DNA from: Rhizopus sp. PT2906
Lineage: Eukaryota > Mucoromycota > Mucoromycetes > Mucorales > Rhizopodaceae
Assembly: GCA_025529335.1 (NCBI GenBank)
Contig: JAMYHX010000585.1
Location: 1-40,609, forward strand
DNA: 40,609 bases
Reading direction: 5' to 3'
In this document: positions 11,409 through 22,410 of the stretch, one piece after another
Layout of the letters: each line of letters begins with the position of its first letter
Numbering within the stretch: position 1 is the stretch's first letter
Position numbers and translations under genes: made by a program
The notes under the pieces: model-generated
Seen by the model: only the letters and a program-made list of their open reading frames with translations
Told to the model about the DNA's origin: nothing
Databases searched by the model: none

Positions 11409-12010
11409 TTCCCCGCAAAAGAAAGGGGGAGTACCCTTTTGTAAATTTAGGAGGTTGATTGTCTTTGCAATAGTTGATATTCATTATGTTTTGTATACAA
11501 TAGACATTTTTTATTATTAAAAGTTTAATTCACTACAACAGAGTAGGATTGGTCTGGTACCACTAAGGATCACCATCCCTTCCACAGGGGCTCTTTCTTT
11601 CCTGGTACCATTGTTTTACTTTTGGAAGATCCATCCTCGACATTGTTATCTCTTGTGTCTCAACTAGTTTTAAGACACTACCTTTCTTTGTTGATCTGAC
11701 CTGGAGTAAATTTAATGTCCTATTGCACATCATGTAACCACTGTGGACCAAGATCAACCCATTAAAAAAAAAAAAAAAGACATCACAAAAGCATCCCCCC
11801 TTTAATTAAAAATAATAGTTTTATCCAATCAATAAACAGCTTTAAAGCTTTCCTTTTCTGTCTTTGCTGTCTCGACCTATTTACACTCTCGCTAAAAAAA
11901 TTTTCCAGAGAACCCAAAAAAAGACGGTTATTCAAAACCCAGTAAAGTGATTAAAAAACCAGTCCCCTGTGAGGGAAGCTTTGTATCCTTCCCCTTCATC
12001 TCCTTGGCTA
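11409..12010. other. Intergenic region before the PPR gene
   Basis: 602 nt. It contains a possible 214-bp inverted-repeat-bounded insert (11547-11760), an A tract at about 11764-11778, and the leader of the PPR gene. A 64-codon minus-strand frame inside the insert has no recognisable product. Confidence 0.5.
11547..11760. repeat. Possible short inverted-repeat element (MITE-like)
   Basis: The left end GGATTGGTCTGGTACCAC and the reverse complement of the right end, GGGTTGATCTTGGTCCAC, align over about 18-20 nt with a few differences and small gaps. The interior is more GC-balanced than its flanks. No clear target-site duplication is visible, so this is weak. Confidence 0.3.
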
Positions 12011-12958
12011 ATGCGGCCAGCTCGCATGCTTCATTCATTTATACCAAGTTTCTTTCATAGTTACAGCTCGGCTTCAATTAGTCTAAAATACAAAAGCCAA
12101 TACACATGTTTAGGATGTAGAAGGATTCAATTTCCATTTATTACAAATCGACTTTATTCAACAGAGCCAAGCTTACCAAAGAAAAAGATCTTTCGACCCA
12201 TTGAACCAAGTATATCCATTTGTAAATTATCACAGCAAGGCCGATCTGATGAAGCACTGTCAGCTTATCTAAAACTTGTCGATCAAGGCGTGTTTCCAAG
12301 CAATGAGGCGCTTCATCAATTAGCGCGATCACTCTATGTCACAAATAACCTGGCTGGTATGCGTACCTTTTATGATACCCTCATGAATTTTTACAAAGTT
12401 CACGAACCGACAAATAAATCAAGACGATCACTATCCTATATCTATGTCATGTTCATCAACATGGTTGCTCGTACAACAAAGAGTATGCAAACAATAGAAC
12501 AACTGTGTCAAGACATGTCGTGTTATGTCAAACGAGGAAATATAGCACTGTACAACACACTGTTAAAGGTCTTTCTAAATAACAATGATGTACGCAAAGC
12601 AGACAGGTTGTATAGGCAAATAAAAAGGCACAGCACGCCAACAGCGATGACCTATGGCATATTAATGAATTATGCATCCAAGCGGAGAGATCTACGATCC
12701 ATGATAAAGTACCTGGACGATATGGCAGCTTATTCAATACCTGTAGACTATGCGATCATAGAAATAACAGTCTCTACTTTATGCCGTGTGAAAGCGTTTG
12801 ACTTAGCAGAGGAGATGGTTAAAGAATTGCATAGAGGATGCGAAAAGCTCGTACCTCCTCGGTTTCAGCAACATTTGCTTTGTAAAATAGATGTACGTAA
12901 AAAACGACATTATAGAAGGAAACAAAGACGTGTAAATAAAAAGAAAGGTTTGAAATAA
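12011..12958 (+). CDS. Pentatricopeptide-repeat protein, probably mitochondrial
   Basis: A single exon. The ATG at 12011 gives 315 residues. The N-terminus (MRPARMLHSF, Ser/His/Arg-rich, few acids) looks like a mitochondrial presequence. Helical repeats of about 35 residues follow, such as IALYNTLLKVFLNNNDVRKA and MTYGILMNYASKRRDLRSMI, each with the PPR pattern of a Tyr/Asn-Thr/Ile-Leu helix followed by an Ala/Lys-rich helix. The C-terminus is very basic (RKKRHYRRKQRRVNKKK), suiting RNA contact. PPR proteins bind organellar RNA in processing, stability or translation; the target here is unknown. The frame is open upstream to 11969 but has no earlier ATG. Confidence 0.8.
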   Translation: MRPARMLHSFIPSFFHSYSSASISLKYKSQYTCLGCRRIQFPFITNRLYSTEPSLPKKKIFRPIEPSISICKLSQQGRSDEALSAYLKLVDQGVFPSNEALHQLARSLYVTNNLAGMRTFYDTLMNFYKVHEPTNKSRRSLSYIYVMFINMVARTTKSMQTIEQLCQDMSCYVKRGNIALYNTLLKVFLNNNDVRKADRLYRQIKRHSTPTAMTYGILMNYASKRRDLRSMIKYLDDMAAYSIPVDYAIIEITVSTLCRVKAFDLAEEMVKELHRGCEKLVPPRFQQHLLCKIDVRKKRHYRRKQRRVNKKKGLK

Positions 12959-13385
12959 TTAAAACCTCTTTATATACTCTTTTTTTTTTTTTCAATCAAC
13001 AACTACACTTGGTTTATTGTTTCCCAACTTGACAACACTGTGTGTGTGTGTGTGTCTGTGTGTATGTGCCTGAATCTGAAACAGTGTGCGCCACATAAAA
13101 TAATGATAGACTATAATGAGGCATACAACGTATAAATATCAAAACACTTTATCACTTTTTCACTTTGAGAGAGAGAGAGAGAGAGAGATAGAGCCAATGG
13201 TCTATGAGATGATCCTATTACTTTTCATGGGCTTCTTTCAAAGCTCTGCTTGTGGCTTATATTCTCGTCCAATGAAATTTCTTGTGACGCTTTTATTTTT
13301 GAATTTTTCTTTCTCAGCGAAAAGGATAAAGGTGAAAAAAAAATTTGATTTTATTTACTTCCTCCTCTTCTACTTCATATTAAAC
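12959..13385. promoter_or_regulatory. Upstream region of RPS11 with simple repeats
   Basis: 427 nt between the PPR stop and the RPS11 start. It holds a (TG)n tract at 13039-13055, a TATAAATA sequence at 13131-13138, and a (GA)n tract at 13167-13188. The open frame crossing the GA tract (13116-13427) is low complexity and is not called as a gene. Confidence 0.5.
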
Positions 13386-14077
13386 ATGGAACACCAAGTA
13401 AGTGGCAACATTCCTTATACCAAATGAACAGATGTTTAACCCAATTTGAATAGACTGAAAAGGCTTTCCAAAAGCAACCCGGTATCTTCCAAAACTCCAA
13501 GGACCTCAAGAAGCGTAACCGCCGCTGGTTCAAGGAAGTTGGTAACGGTTTCAAGACCCCCAAGGAAGCCAAGAATGGTACCTACATTGATAAGAAGTGT
13601 CCTTTCGTTGGTGAAGTCAACATCCAAGGTCGTATCCTTACCGGTGTTGTCGCCTCCACCAAGATGAAGCGTACTATCATTGTTCGTCGTGATTACCTTC
13701 ACTACGTTCCCAAGTACAACCGTTACGAAAAGCGTCACACCAACATCCCTGCTCACATCTCTCCCGCTTTCGATAACCAAGCTGTCCAAGTGTAAGTATA
13801 CGTTTTATTTTTTTTTTGTACGCTATGTTACCCCTTCCTATTTTATTGATGAGCAATAATATACTTGCAATGATTCGTACATATGGATGAGGTAGTTGGT
13901 GAGGTAGCGGCTCCCCAAGCCTTTGATATCCAATCTGATCGCTAATCTTTTTTTGATATTTATAGTGGTGATATGGTCACCATTGGTCAATGCCGTCCTC
14001 TCTCCAAGACTGTTCGTTTCAACGTTTTGAAGGTCACCAAGGCCAAGGGTGCTTCCAAGGCTTTCAGCAAGTTCTAA
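13386..14077 (+). CDS. RPS11: Cytosolic 40S ribosomal protein S11 (uS17)
   Basis: Exons 13386-13397, 13454-13791 and 13966-14077 give 153 residues, the normal length for eukaryotic uS17. The first exon encodes only four residues (MEHQ), a common arrangement in fungal ribosomal genes. Diagnostic segments are TEKAFQKQPGIFQNSK, the core GRILTGVVASTKMKRTIIVR, YEKRHTNIPAHISPAF and GDMVTIGQCRPLSKTVRFNV. The protein binds 18S rRNA and is essential for small-subunit assembly. Codon use is strongly biased to C-ending codons (AAC, TTC, CGT, AAG), as expected of a highly expressed gene and unlike its neighbours. Intron 2 is 174 nt, three times the local norm, and carries an rRNA-like insert. Confidence 0.97.
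13878..13940 (+). other. Segment resembling bacterial/mitochondrial SSU rRNA (possible NUMT) in RPS11 intron 2
   Basis: The stretch GGTAGTTGGTGAGGTAGCGG, followed by CTCCCCAAGCC and TTTGAT, closely matches the conserved bacterial-type 16S segment near E. coli positions 240-290 (TAGGTGGGGTAACGGCTCAC...). The flanks GATGAG before and CTGATC after also fit. Nuclear 18S rRNA has no such segment, so the likely source is mitochondrial small rRNA. The exact ends cannot be set by eye; the insert may begin nearer 13848. Confidence 0.6.
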
Positions 14078-14432
14078 ATTTAAAAAAGTTTTTTGTGAAT
14101 AAAAAGAACTAGCTTTATATATAAAAAAAAGATGTCTTTTGTTTACCGCCTTTTAAGGAGATGCAACTGTAAGTTTAGTTTCCTGCAATGGACTTTTATC
14201 AGATGTGTTCTCTTTTTTTTAATATTCAGACCCTTTTTATTATTTTCAATTTACTTTTTCTCTTTCTCTCTTATATATTTGACACAAGAACTCCTTTTTT
14301 TTTATTTATATTTCTAAATTAGAGAGAAACTCCTATTTTATTTCGTTTGGTCCCTCTTTTTTTTTTTTTTTTTACTTGTGATTATATCCTCTTTTCTTTT
14401 CTCCTCCCTTTTTTTCTTTATATATATTTAAT
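14078..14432. promoter_or_regulatory. T/CT-rich promoter region of the giant GAS2-domain gene
   Basis: 355 nt made largely of T and CT tracts (notably 14351-14372 and 14390-14417), ending in TATATATATTTAATATG. It also holds the RPS11 3' end with AATAAA at about 14098. The 61-codon frame at 14132-14317 is low complexity and is rejected. Confidence 0.5.
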
Positions 14433-17400
14433 ATGAACGCACCACTTGCTGATACCATGCTGGCATGGTCACAGAATGAACTTGACATATACTCCACCTT
14501 ATCACTTATACCTGTCCTATCTGACCTGAATTGGATAGATGATAAAGTCATAGTCTGTTTCGCTCACCGTTACTTTTCCGAAAGTGTACCTGATCTCATT
14601 CAACAGTTAAACCAACCGAACCGTGTAAAACTAGTCGAACTGTTCAAAGAACGTGCCGACGTTGACCTCGAAACAGACACGACCACCTGGCTTCACCAAC
14701 TTTTCAAGTGGACAAGGACCCAACAAGACGTTTACAGAGAACAAGAAGGCTATATGGAGTTTGAAAAGAAAGCCAATCAATTACTCTCTCAACTATTACA
14801 GCTGTATCATCCACTCGTTGACTTTTTGAACAAGGAAGAACAAAGTGTAACATCATCCAGGACCATCACCACTGAAAGAAAAGGTAACCAGAAAAAAAAA
14901 AAAAAAACGACAAACTAATCCCCCAATTCATAGGCTCTTTTTCGTCTTTATTAGAAGAACAATCCATTATCAACAAGCATCCTTCATCATTCGAAGACTT
15001 TGAATCTGCCTATCAAACGATTAAGTCTCAAGACCTTGTAGATTTCCATGCATGCATACCCCATTATTTACGCTCACATCCTAATCTATCAGCCATAAAC
15101 GCAACGCAGGCCGCACTTGAATATCAACTACATAAGAGAGAGCTTTTACGACACACATCACAGTTTCAAACGACAGCTGCATATATCCGTAATGAACTTG
15201 AGTTCATTCAAGCCAAGATGCTCAAGACAACCACCACAGACACAGGCATACAAGACTTGGAAGAAAGAGTTCAAAAGGCTGGCGCTTTATTAGACTCTTT
15301 ACCAAAACTCGAGGACCAGCAGGAACAGTGTGAGGCATTAGTAAGCAAGTACAAATTAATTTGCGCATGGGTAGAGGAAGTTCGCGTGTGGTTTGTGGAA
15401 GCGGAAAGGATCCGGAAATGGATTGAAGAACGTATCGTGTTGTTGGAAGGTAGACCACCTGTGGAAGCACTGGATGAAGTCGAATTGGACTATACATTAC
15501 AACAAGTGGAACAGTTGAATCAGGAGCATGAAATTCTAGAAAAACAAGTGGAAACGTTCGACAAGCAGGACATGGCTCGTCTAAGAGCTCACGTGAAAGC
15601 GTTGACGGGAACTGATAAAGATCTTAGTCCGGCAGACACAACCACCATCGAAATCACATTCACAACCCTCATGATCTTGGATCGATTGATGCATCTTCTT
15701 CGACGGCGTTCATATGAACTTCAGATGCTCACCTTACGCGTCTATTGGGAACAGGAGTATAATGTAGCTGTTGGCTGGGTTCGGTCCATGACAGAGCAGG
15801 TCAAGACATTTATGGGAAAAGAGGCACGCTGGAGACCCACGCTGTCCCACATGAATGAGTCCAAGAACGAGGTGATTGAGAAATTGATCGATTTTGAAAA
15901 ACAGTGTACAGCATTTGATCAAGGGCAGTTCACAACGACAGTCAACATGTATCAAGACTTGGATGATTCATGTCATATGGAACTGCCCAGTCATCTCGAG
16001 TCTAGGCAGGTCGCTTTGGAAGAAGCGTTTGAGGCGCTCACAAACCGTGTCGCTTTTGCTCGTCAGGTTGTCGAGCAGTATTTGATGGTGACTGACTTTT
16101 TGGATCATGCGGATGAACTCAAGGTGGAAGGTGAACAGCTGCGTCAAGAGATTACCCACGCTGAACAGCAACTACTGTCGAGTCCAGATCTAAGCGAGAA
16201 GGTCAATCAGTTTCAAGAGAAAGCTGTTCGTCTGGTCACTGGATTAGCCACCAGAATACCTTATCCAGAGACTACACATCCAAGTGATCAACAAGATAAT
16301 GAAGATGCTAATGAAACTATTCGCATGGTTGTGGGGGCTCGAAAATCAGCATTGATCTTACTTGGCGAGGCTCTCGATCAGGCATTGAGCTCACATCGAC
16401 GTGCGCTTCAGCTTCAGAAACGAGCCAAGCAGCTACAGGACGAAATCAACCGTCTCACGGGCTGGGTAGATGAGCGCTTACGGGCATTGGCTAAGGCAAA
16501 GGTAGACGTGTTTGTTGGCAAATGTGCCCTGGATGAAGTCGATTTAGCACGTTTACGTAAAGAACGCGATGGTCAGGTATCCAAGCTGAAAGGAATTAGA
16601 GAGAATGACGTGAAAAAACTGCATGAGAGTATACACGCTCTGCATGCTTCACCACACCATCAATCCTATATGGATACACTCAACGAGAGTTTGAAAAAAC
16701 TTGAGCAGCAACTGGGTAAACTGGACGAGGCTCTTTCAGCTCATAGTTTAGGCTTAGATACTCTTGCCAAGCGTATCTCTTGGGAAAGCCAGTACAGCAA
16801 AGCATCTCAGTGGATCTCAAATATGACAGCAAACATATGGGACTTTACGGCAAAGAAAGCGCAATGGCGTCCTAAAGATAATCCCATGTCAGACTGGAAC
16901 CAGGTTGAACAAGAATTTAAAGACATTCAGGCCAAGGTGGATGCTTTTGAATCTCGGCAATTTGACCAGCTTCAACATGGATTTCATGTGCTTATCGAAG
17001 GCTTTAGTAGGATAAAGCAAGATGATACACCTGTAGCTGACGATAACAACCTGACAGCGGAGCATGTCAAGCGTCGACAGGATGCTTTAACCGCAAACTT
17101 TGCTCATCTTAAAGAACTCTGTCTATATACCCAAGGTATTCTAGATCAACATATCGCTCTAGAAAAGTTCTCGGCACGTGCATCTGAGCTATATGGACAA
17201 GGCGAAAAATTGATGATCAACTTACAGCAACGTCTTGACGATCCGTTGTACAGTCAGGAAGATGATGTAGAACTGGAGGAGGCTGTAAATGAATATGGCC
17301 ATCAGGCGCTTGACATCTGGACTAGTCTAGGCTCGCAGATTCCTTACCCTCAATGCAACGAAGAGGCACGGGCGACACGACCATCAACAGCGGACGATGA

Positions 17401-20400
17401 AATTAGCACAGACATTGCTAACGTCGTGTTCAAGACGTATACGGACCTACAAGGCATGGCTGACCAATTGAAAGAACTGCTGTCCCGGTTAAAGGCTGCC
17501 GTTCAATATCGAAAGGAGCTGGAAGATTGTGTGCAGAAAGCGACAATGCTAACCAAGACTATGGCACAGATCAAGCAACAGCATATGAACATGTATACAT
17601 TTGAAGACCAGCTTTATGCTACCACGCTGCAGATATCCAGTACAAAGCTTGATGCTAATGTACTGTCAGAAAAAGTTTCAGCCTTGAACGACAAAGAGTA
17701 CCAGCCCCTCATCAAGCGTATCCAGATACTTCAGGACTTGGAGGCTCCAATCGATAAGCATCGACTCATGGCACCCACTAGCTTACTGCAGTCAGCTTAT
17801 AAACAGCTCCAAGAATTTACTATCCTATTTACTCATCAAGTTCAATGCTATGACACTCGCCTCCATTGGGAATCGCTGCTGACAAACCATATGCACAAAC
17901 TGGAGACTTTGCAAGAATCTGTTCGTGATACCATCAACGAAAAGAACTTCTGGTTATCTCGTGAGGATAACACGAATCATAAGGACAATCTGCTTGAAAA
18001 ACTTGTCGAAGAATTGACGCAGCACGACAAGATCTTGAAGGAGTATGTTGATCAAGATCTACCATCTCTAGAGGCCGCTTATCACAGCATGACATTGGCG
18101 TTTGACACGTTAGATAGCAGTAAATCAGTGCCTGTGTTTGATAAGCAATCTGATATAAAGAAATTGGTACACAAGCTACAGGACTTACTTACCCAGCAAG
18201 TGTCCGAAATCAACCTTCTGCACACACGCCATTGTTGGGAATCGCATGCCGATAAAGAATTAAAGGCATGTAGCGAATTTGAAGTAGAGATAGAGTCCTT
18301 TATTAAAGACTATGCCCGTTGGAAATCAGAGCAAGTTGATGAAAAAGAGAGTAGCAAGCGTCTAGACGAACTTCAGTCCACATTTGCCCTACACGTAAAA
18401 ACAATTCAGCACCTGTTGGATGAATTTACTGAATTGAAGCTATTGACAGAAGCTACAAACAAACGTAAATCATCACTTGAGAGCAGTAAGGACCATATGC
18501 AAGGTCTTCAGGGGTTCATGCACGAAGTTCTTCGTCAGACAGAAATGATACGCGCTTGTCTCGCTCGTATCCAGGAACTCGAAAACAGAGCAGAATCACT
18601 CAAGGCTCGATTTCTGGCTGCCGATGGTATTCAAGAAGGATTCGAAACAGCGTTCGAAACGTACAGGTCTGATGTGCACCAGTTGAACAGGACAATTCCC
18701 CATCCACTGCCTCGTAGTGATAAGGATGACGTAGCTTACAACACATCAGTTTCCGATATGATTCAAGCACGATACGTAAGACTAGAAGAACTTGCTAGCT
18801 TGCTTCAGTCTATTCTCGAAAGCAAAGAAAAGCTCTCTCGTCGCCGTGCTGCTGAAGCTAGTTACTTGGCCGAAGCGACAACAGTCAAGGAATGGATTCA
18901 GTCCAAGTGGATGGCTATTGATCAAGTGGCAGAGAATGTAGATGAAGACCTCCAAGGATCTGTCGGTGCAGTGTCAGCTATCCAATCGACCGTTCTAGCC
19001 TACTCCAGCTCCATCTTAGCCCTTCAGGCATCTCTAGTCAAGTATATGGCCCTGATGGAAGAGGATGACGATACACTACAGACAATGCAAGCGGATATGG
19101 ATGCGCAGTACCGAAAATTATGTGAACACGTGCAGACAGTCAAAGACGATCTTTCGGAACAGCTTCGCCGTGCTGAGTGGACTCGGCTAGTAAGCGCATT
19201 CAATACTGCCTGTGCTGAGTTGACGCAAGAAATGACAACTTTACAAGTTGAAAACATTACAGAATCTGTTACATTAGACTGGCAGGAACGCGTCAAGGCT
19301 TTGGAAATGAAACAACTCGAACCTATCAAGGCCCGCACTTTAAACGATGATGATATGAATCAGGTATTAAAGACATTGAATGACCTTAAGGAGTTCATGC
19401 AATGTCGTATACATGAAGCCAATAATTACCGATGGAAGCAAAAATATCTTGCTGACGCTCATGATCTTGAATCATGGCTGAAAGAGACAAAGGAAGCAGT
19501 AACTGAGTTCCGAGAAAACCAAGGCTCTGTGCAAGAAAAGGCTGACCCCATCAAGGAAATCAAAGAAGTCTATAACAAGATATGCGAATCTATTGAAGAC
19601 CGAAAGGACAAGTATGAGGAACTTCGCTCATTCCACAAGTTCCTTCAGTTGAACGGTTTGACCGAAATGGATGAACGACAACAGAGCTTGGAAGATGAAT
19701 GGAAGCAACTTCAAGGAGATGTGGTACAAGCCAATCAATTGATTGAACAAGTTGGTCAGTGGATTGCATTGTTTGATAAACTTGATGCTGCAAAAGGAAC
19801 ATTAAAGGCAACGGTAAAGGCACTAGAAGCATTTGATGAAAATACAGTGTTGGAAGAGTTACCTGAACTATTTGAACATGAAGAAAAGCAACTTTCTGAT
19901 CTTCTCAGCAATCTTGATACATTACTATCTGTTGCACAAAGCCTGCATTGTCAGGCACCAGTTGAGGCTCGCCAAACCAGAAGCAACATGAACGCTTTTG
20001 AGGAACAACAAAGCAAGCTTTGTCAAGAAGTAGACGAGGCTCAACGTTTGTTAGCTGATAAGTTGAAACTGGCACAAAGACAAGTCAGTTTGAATATATG
20101 CCAAACTATGATATCTGCTGTTAGCCAAAACGTTCATAAACAAATCGAGTTATGGGAAAAAGATCTTGAAGCGATTAGACAAGTAATTGATACTACAAAC
20201 AAACTCGAGCAAATGTACATTGACAAACGAGGATCCACCTTAGAAACGAAACGAGCAGAATATGGCAACCAAGAAGTACAAATCATTCGACCTGCTCTGC
20301 TTCAGTTAAAGAATGACCATTCAGTAGATATAAAACCTATGGAAGACGAACTTGCAGCTGCATTTGATAAACTTGATATGGCTATTAAAGCAGAAACAGG

Positions 20401-22393
20401 TGTCCAAGAAATGATCCGTAAACTGCTTGGACAAATCAAGAGTTCAAAAGATATTTTCACTTGGATAACTCAGTGCCACCAAGCCATTGAACAGACAGAT
20501 CCACATGATGAGAATGCTGAAGAGAGTATGAAGGCGCTAGATGAAAAGATGGCCGATTTTAAGCCTGTTATGACATCATTTAAGAAAATGGTGGAAAGTA
20601 TCAATGACATGCCTTTACCTGAAATTCGTGTGCAAGGTGTATGGACTGACTTGGTAGCAGCAGCCAACGAAAATGCCAAGGCCGTCAAAGAGAAATGGAA
20701 TACACTGGAGCAGGCAAGAAATGAGATGGCAGATGATATTCAAAGAACAGTGCGTAGCATCACTATGCTTCGAAAAATCAAACATGTTATTATGCTATTA
20801 GCAGACACAAGAGAATACCTTGACAATATCAAAGTACCTCAGTTGGACGAAGATACTGTATCAAACTCAGACATCAAAATCGTTGTAGAGTCAGAAGAGC
20901 GCAATGGAGCAGATAAGCTATCTCATATGCTTCGACAAGCTGAAGTAGAGGGTTACTTGAAGGGCCTATCCACTATTGAAAAAGATACTAAAGACCAAAT
21001 AGAACAAGAGATGATAGAACTTGAAAAGATGACATCCCAATGCCAGGAAGGTGATTCCTTCAAGCACCAATACCAAGAAACCAAAGATGCCATTGCTCGA
21101 TTGACAGACAGCATTGAAGAAAAGAAAGCGGAGCTCCACAAGGCGCTTGAACTTGGTCAACTGCTGACAACCACTGACGACCTTGAAATCCTGTTGAGCT
21201 CTCTAGAAGAAGCGATCGGTAAAGCAGTTCCCCATCATGTAACCCTGATGGGCCACGGTCTTGGACGTGCAGATTTACAAGCCAAACTAATTGAACTTGA
21301 TGCTCGCTTCAAATACTATGAAAGCAACATTGTGAAATCATTTAAAATGGCTAAAGAGCACCCAATATCTACACAAGAAACAAAAGATGTTGTTGAAAAC
21401 TATTTAAATGATCTCGAGAAGCGCTGGAACCTGTTAAAAAAGCAATACAAGACTCGCAAAATCGAGCTCAGTCGAACAATCGATAGCAAAGAACTGTACC
21501 AGCAGCAGCAGCAAGCACGTATCCGCAAGTCATCATTACCTACACGTAAGGCTTCATCTTTACTACGTGCTGCTGATCGAGTGTCACCTACACCCAGCAC
21601 CTCATCCTCATCGTCATCTGGTTCTTTGCGACTATCCGTCATTGGTCGCCACCAGCCTTCAAAATCAGCAACACATGTTAAGCCACGACCTTCGACGCGC
21701 CATGCCAAACCGCCGCTGAACTCATATGTTGCAGACCCTGAAAATGACCTTGATATGGAAATTGGACGCATTGTAAACAATGCACCCTACCGAGTGAAGG
21801 TCAAGATGGTTCCTGGTGAAGTCGGCCGATACTGGTTTGGTGACGTGAACCCAAAAATGGCCTACTGTCGTGTGCTCAAGAGCAAGATGGTCATGGTTCG
21901 TGTTGGTGGAGGCTGGACAGAGCTATCTCAGTTCCTACGTGATCACGCCTTACTAGAAGGTGATTTTATACCCAAGTCCAGTACGCCCGAGGTGATACTT
22001 GAAGAAGAACCTTCGATTCAAGAAGGTTTTATTGAGACAAGACGAGCCAAACCTGTGCCTCGAAGTATGTCCCCTTCTCAGCGCCCGACAGGAACACCCA
22101 GTCATTCGACAAACACATCTGGTGGATACAAGGATGGCGATAAGTTTATCACGGTCGACCAACATGGCAATCAATTGGAAGTGAAAATGAGGCGGTTTTC
22201 AAATGATGTTATGGAAAAAAGTAGTAATGGATATACGCGAAGACGTATAGCAAGAAAGAAGGAAAAGCTGAATAATCAAGCTGCTGTAAATGCCTCCACA
22301 GAAGTAGCTGTAGATAACCATAACAAAAACGATAACAGTAGTAATAACAATAGTACCACCAACAGTAATAATACTAATCATAATGCATTGTAA
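14433..22393 (+). CDS. Giant spectrin-repeat-like protein with C-terminal GAS2 (GAR) domain
   Basis: Exons 14433-14883 and 14934-22393 (one 50-nt intron) give 2636 residues. Nearly the whole length is amphipathic helix with repeated spectrin-type marks: a WE or WK motif with a second Trp about 15-20 residues later (RVYWEQEYNVAVGWV, RISWESQYSKASQWI, LHWESLLTNHMHKL, HCWESHADKELKAC). Residues about 2412-2495 are a GAS2 domain (IGRIVNNAPYRVKVKMVPGE, RYWFGDVNP, VMVRVGGGWTEL), the microtubule-binding module of spectraplakins and GAS2 proteins. It is flanked by Ser/Pro/Arg-rich linkers and an Asn-rich tail. No calponin-homology actin-binding domain is visible in the first 250 residues. A cortical or cytoskeletal microtubule linker is inferred. 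Coding DNA is intact throughout. Confidence 0.9.
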
Positions 22394-22410
22394 TAAATTG
22401 TCCGTATTTT

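Noticed and set aside
11563..11757. 64-codon minus-strand frame
   Set aside because: No recognisable domain or promoter; it lies inside the possible inverted-repeat element and is probably chance.
13116..13427. 103-codon plus-strand frame before RPS11
   Set aside because: Low complexity over the GA tract and T-rich leader; it overlaps the RPS11 start in another frame.
13848..13938. C/D-box snoRNA in RPS11 intron 2 (TGATGA at about 13848 and CTGA at 13935-13938)
   Set aside because: Ribosomal introns often host snoRNAs, but no terminal stem flanks the boxes, and the intervening sequence is better explained by similarity to SSU rRNA.
14132..14317. 61-codon plus-strand frame after RPS11
   Set aside because: Phe/Leu-rich translation of T tracts in an untranslated region.
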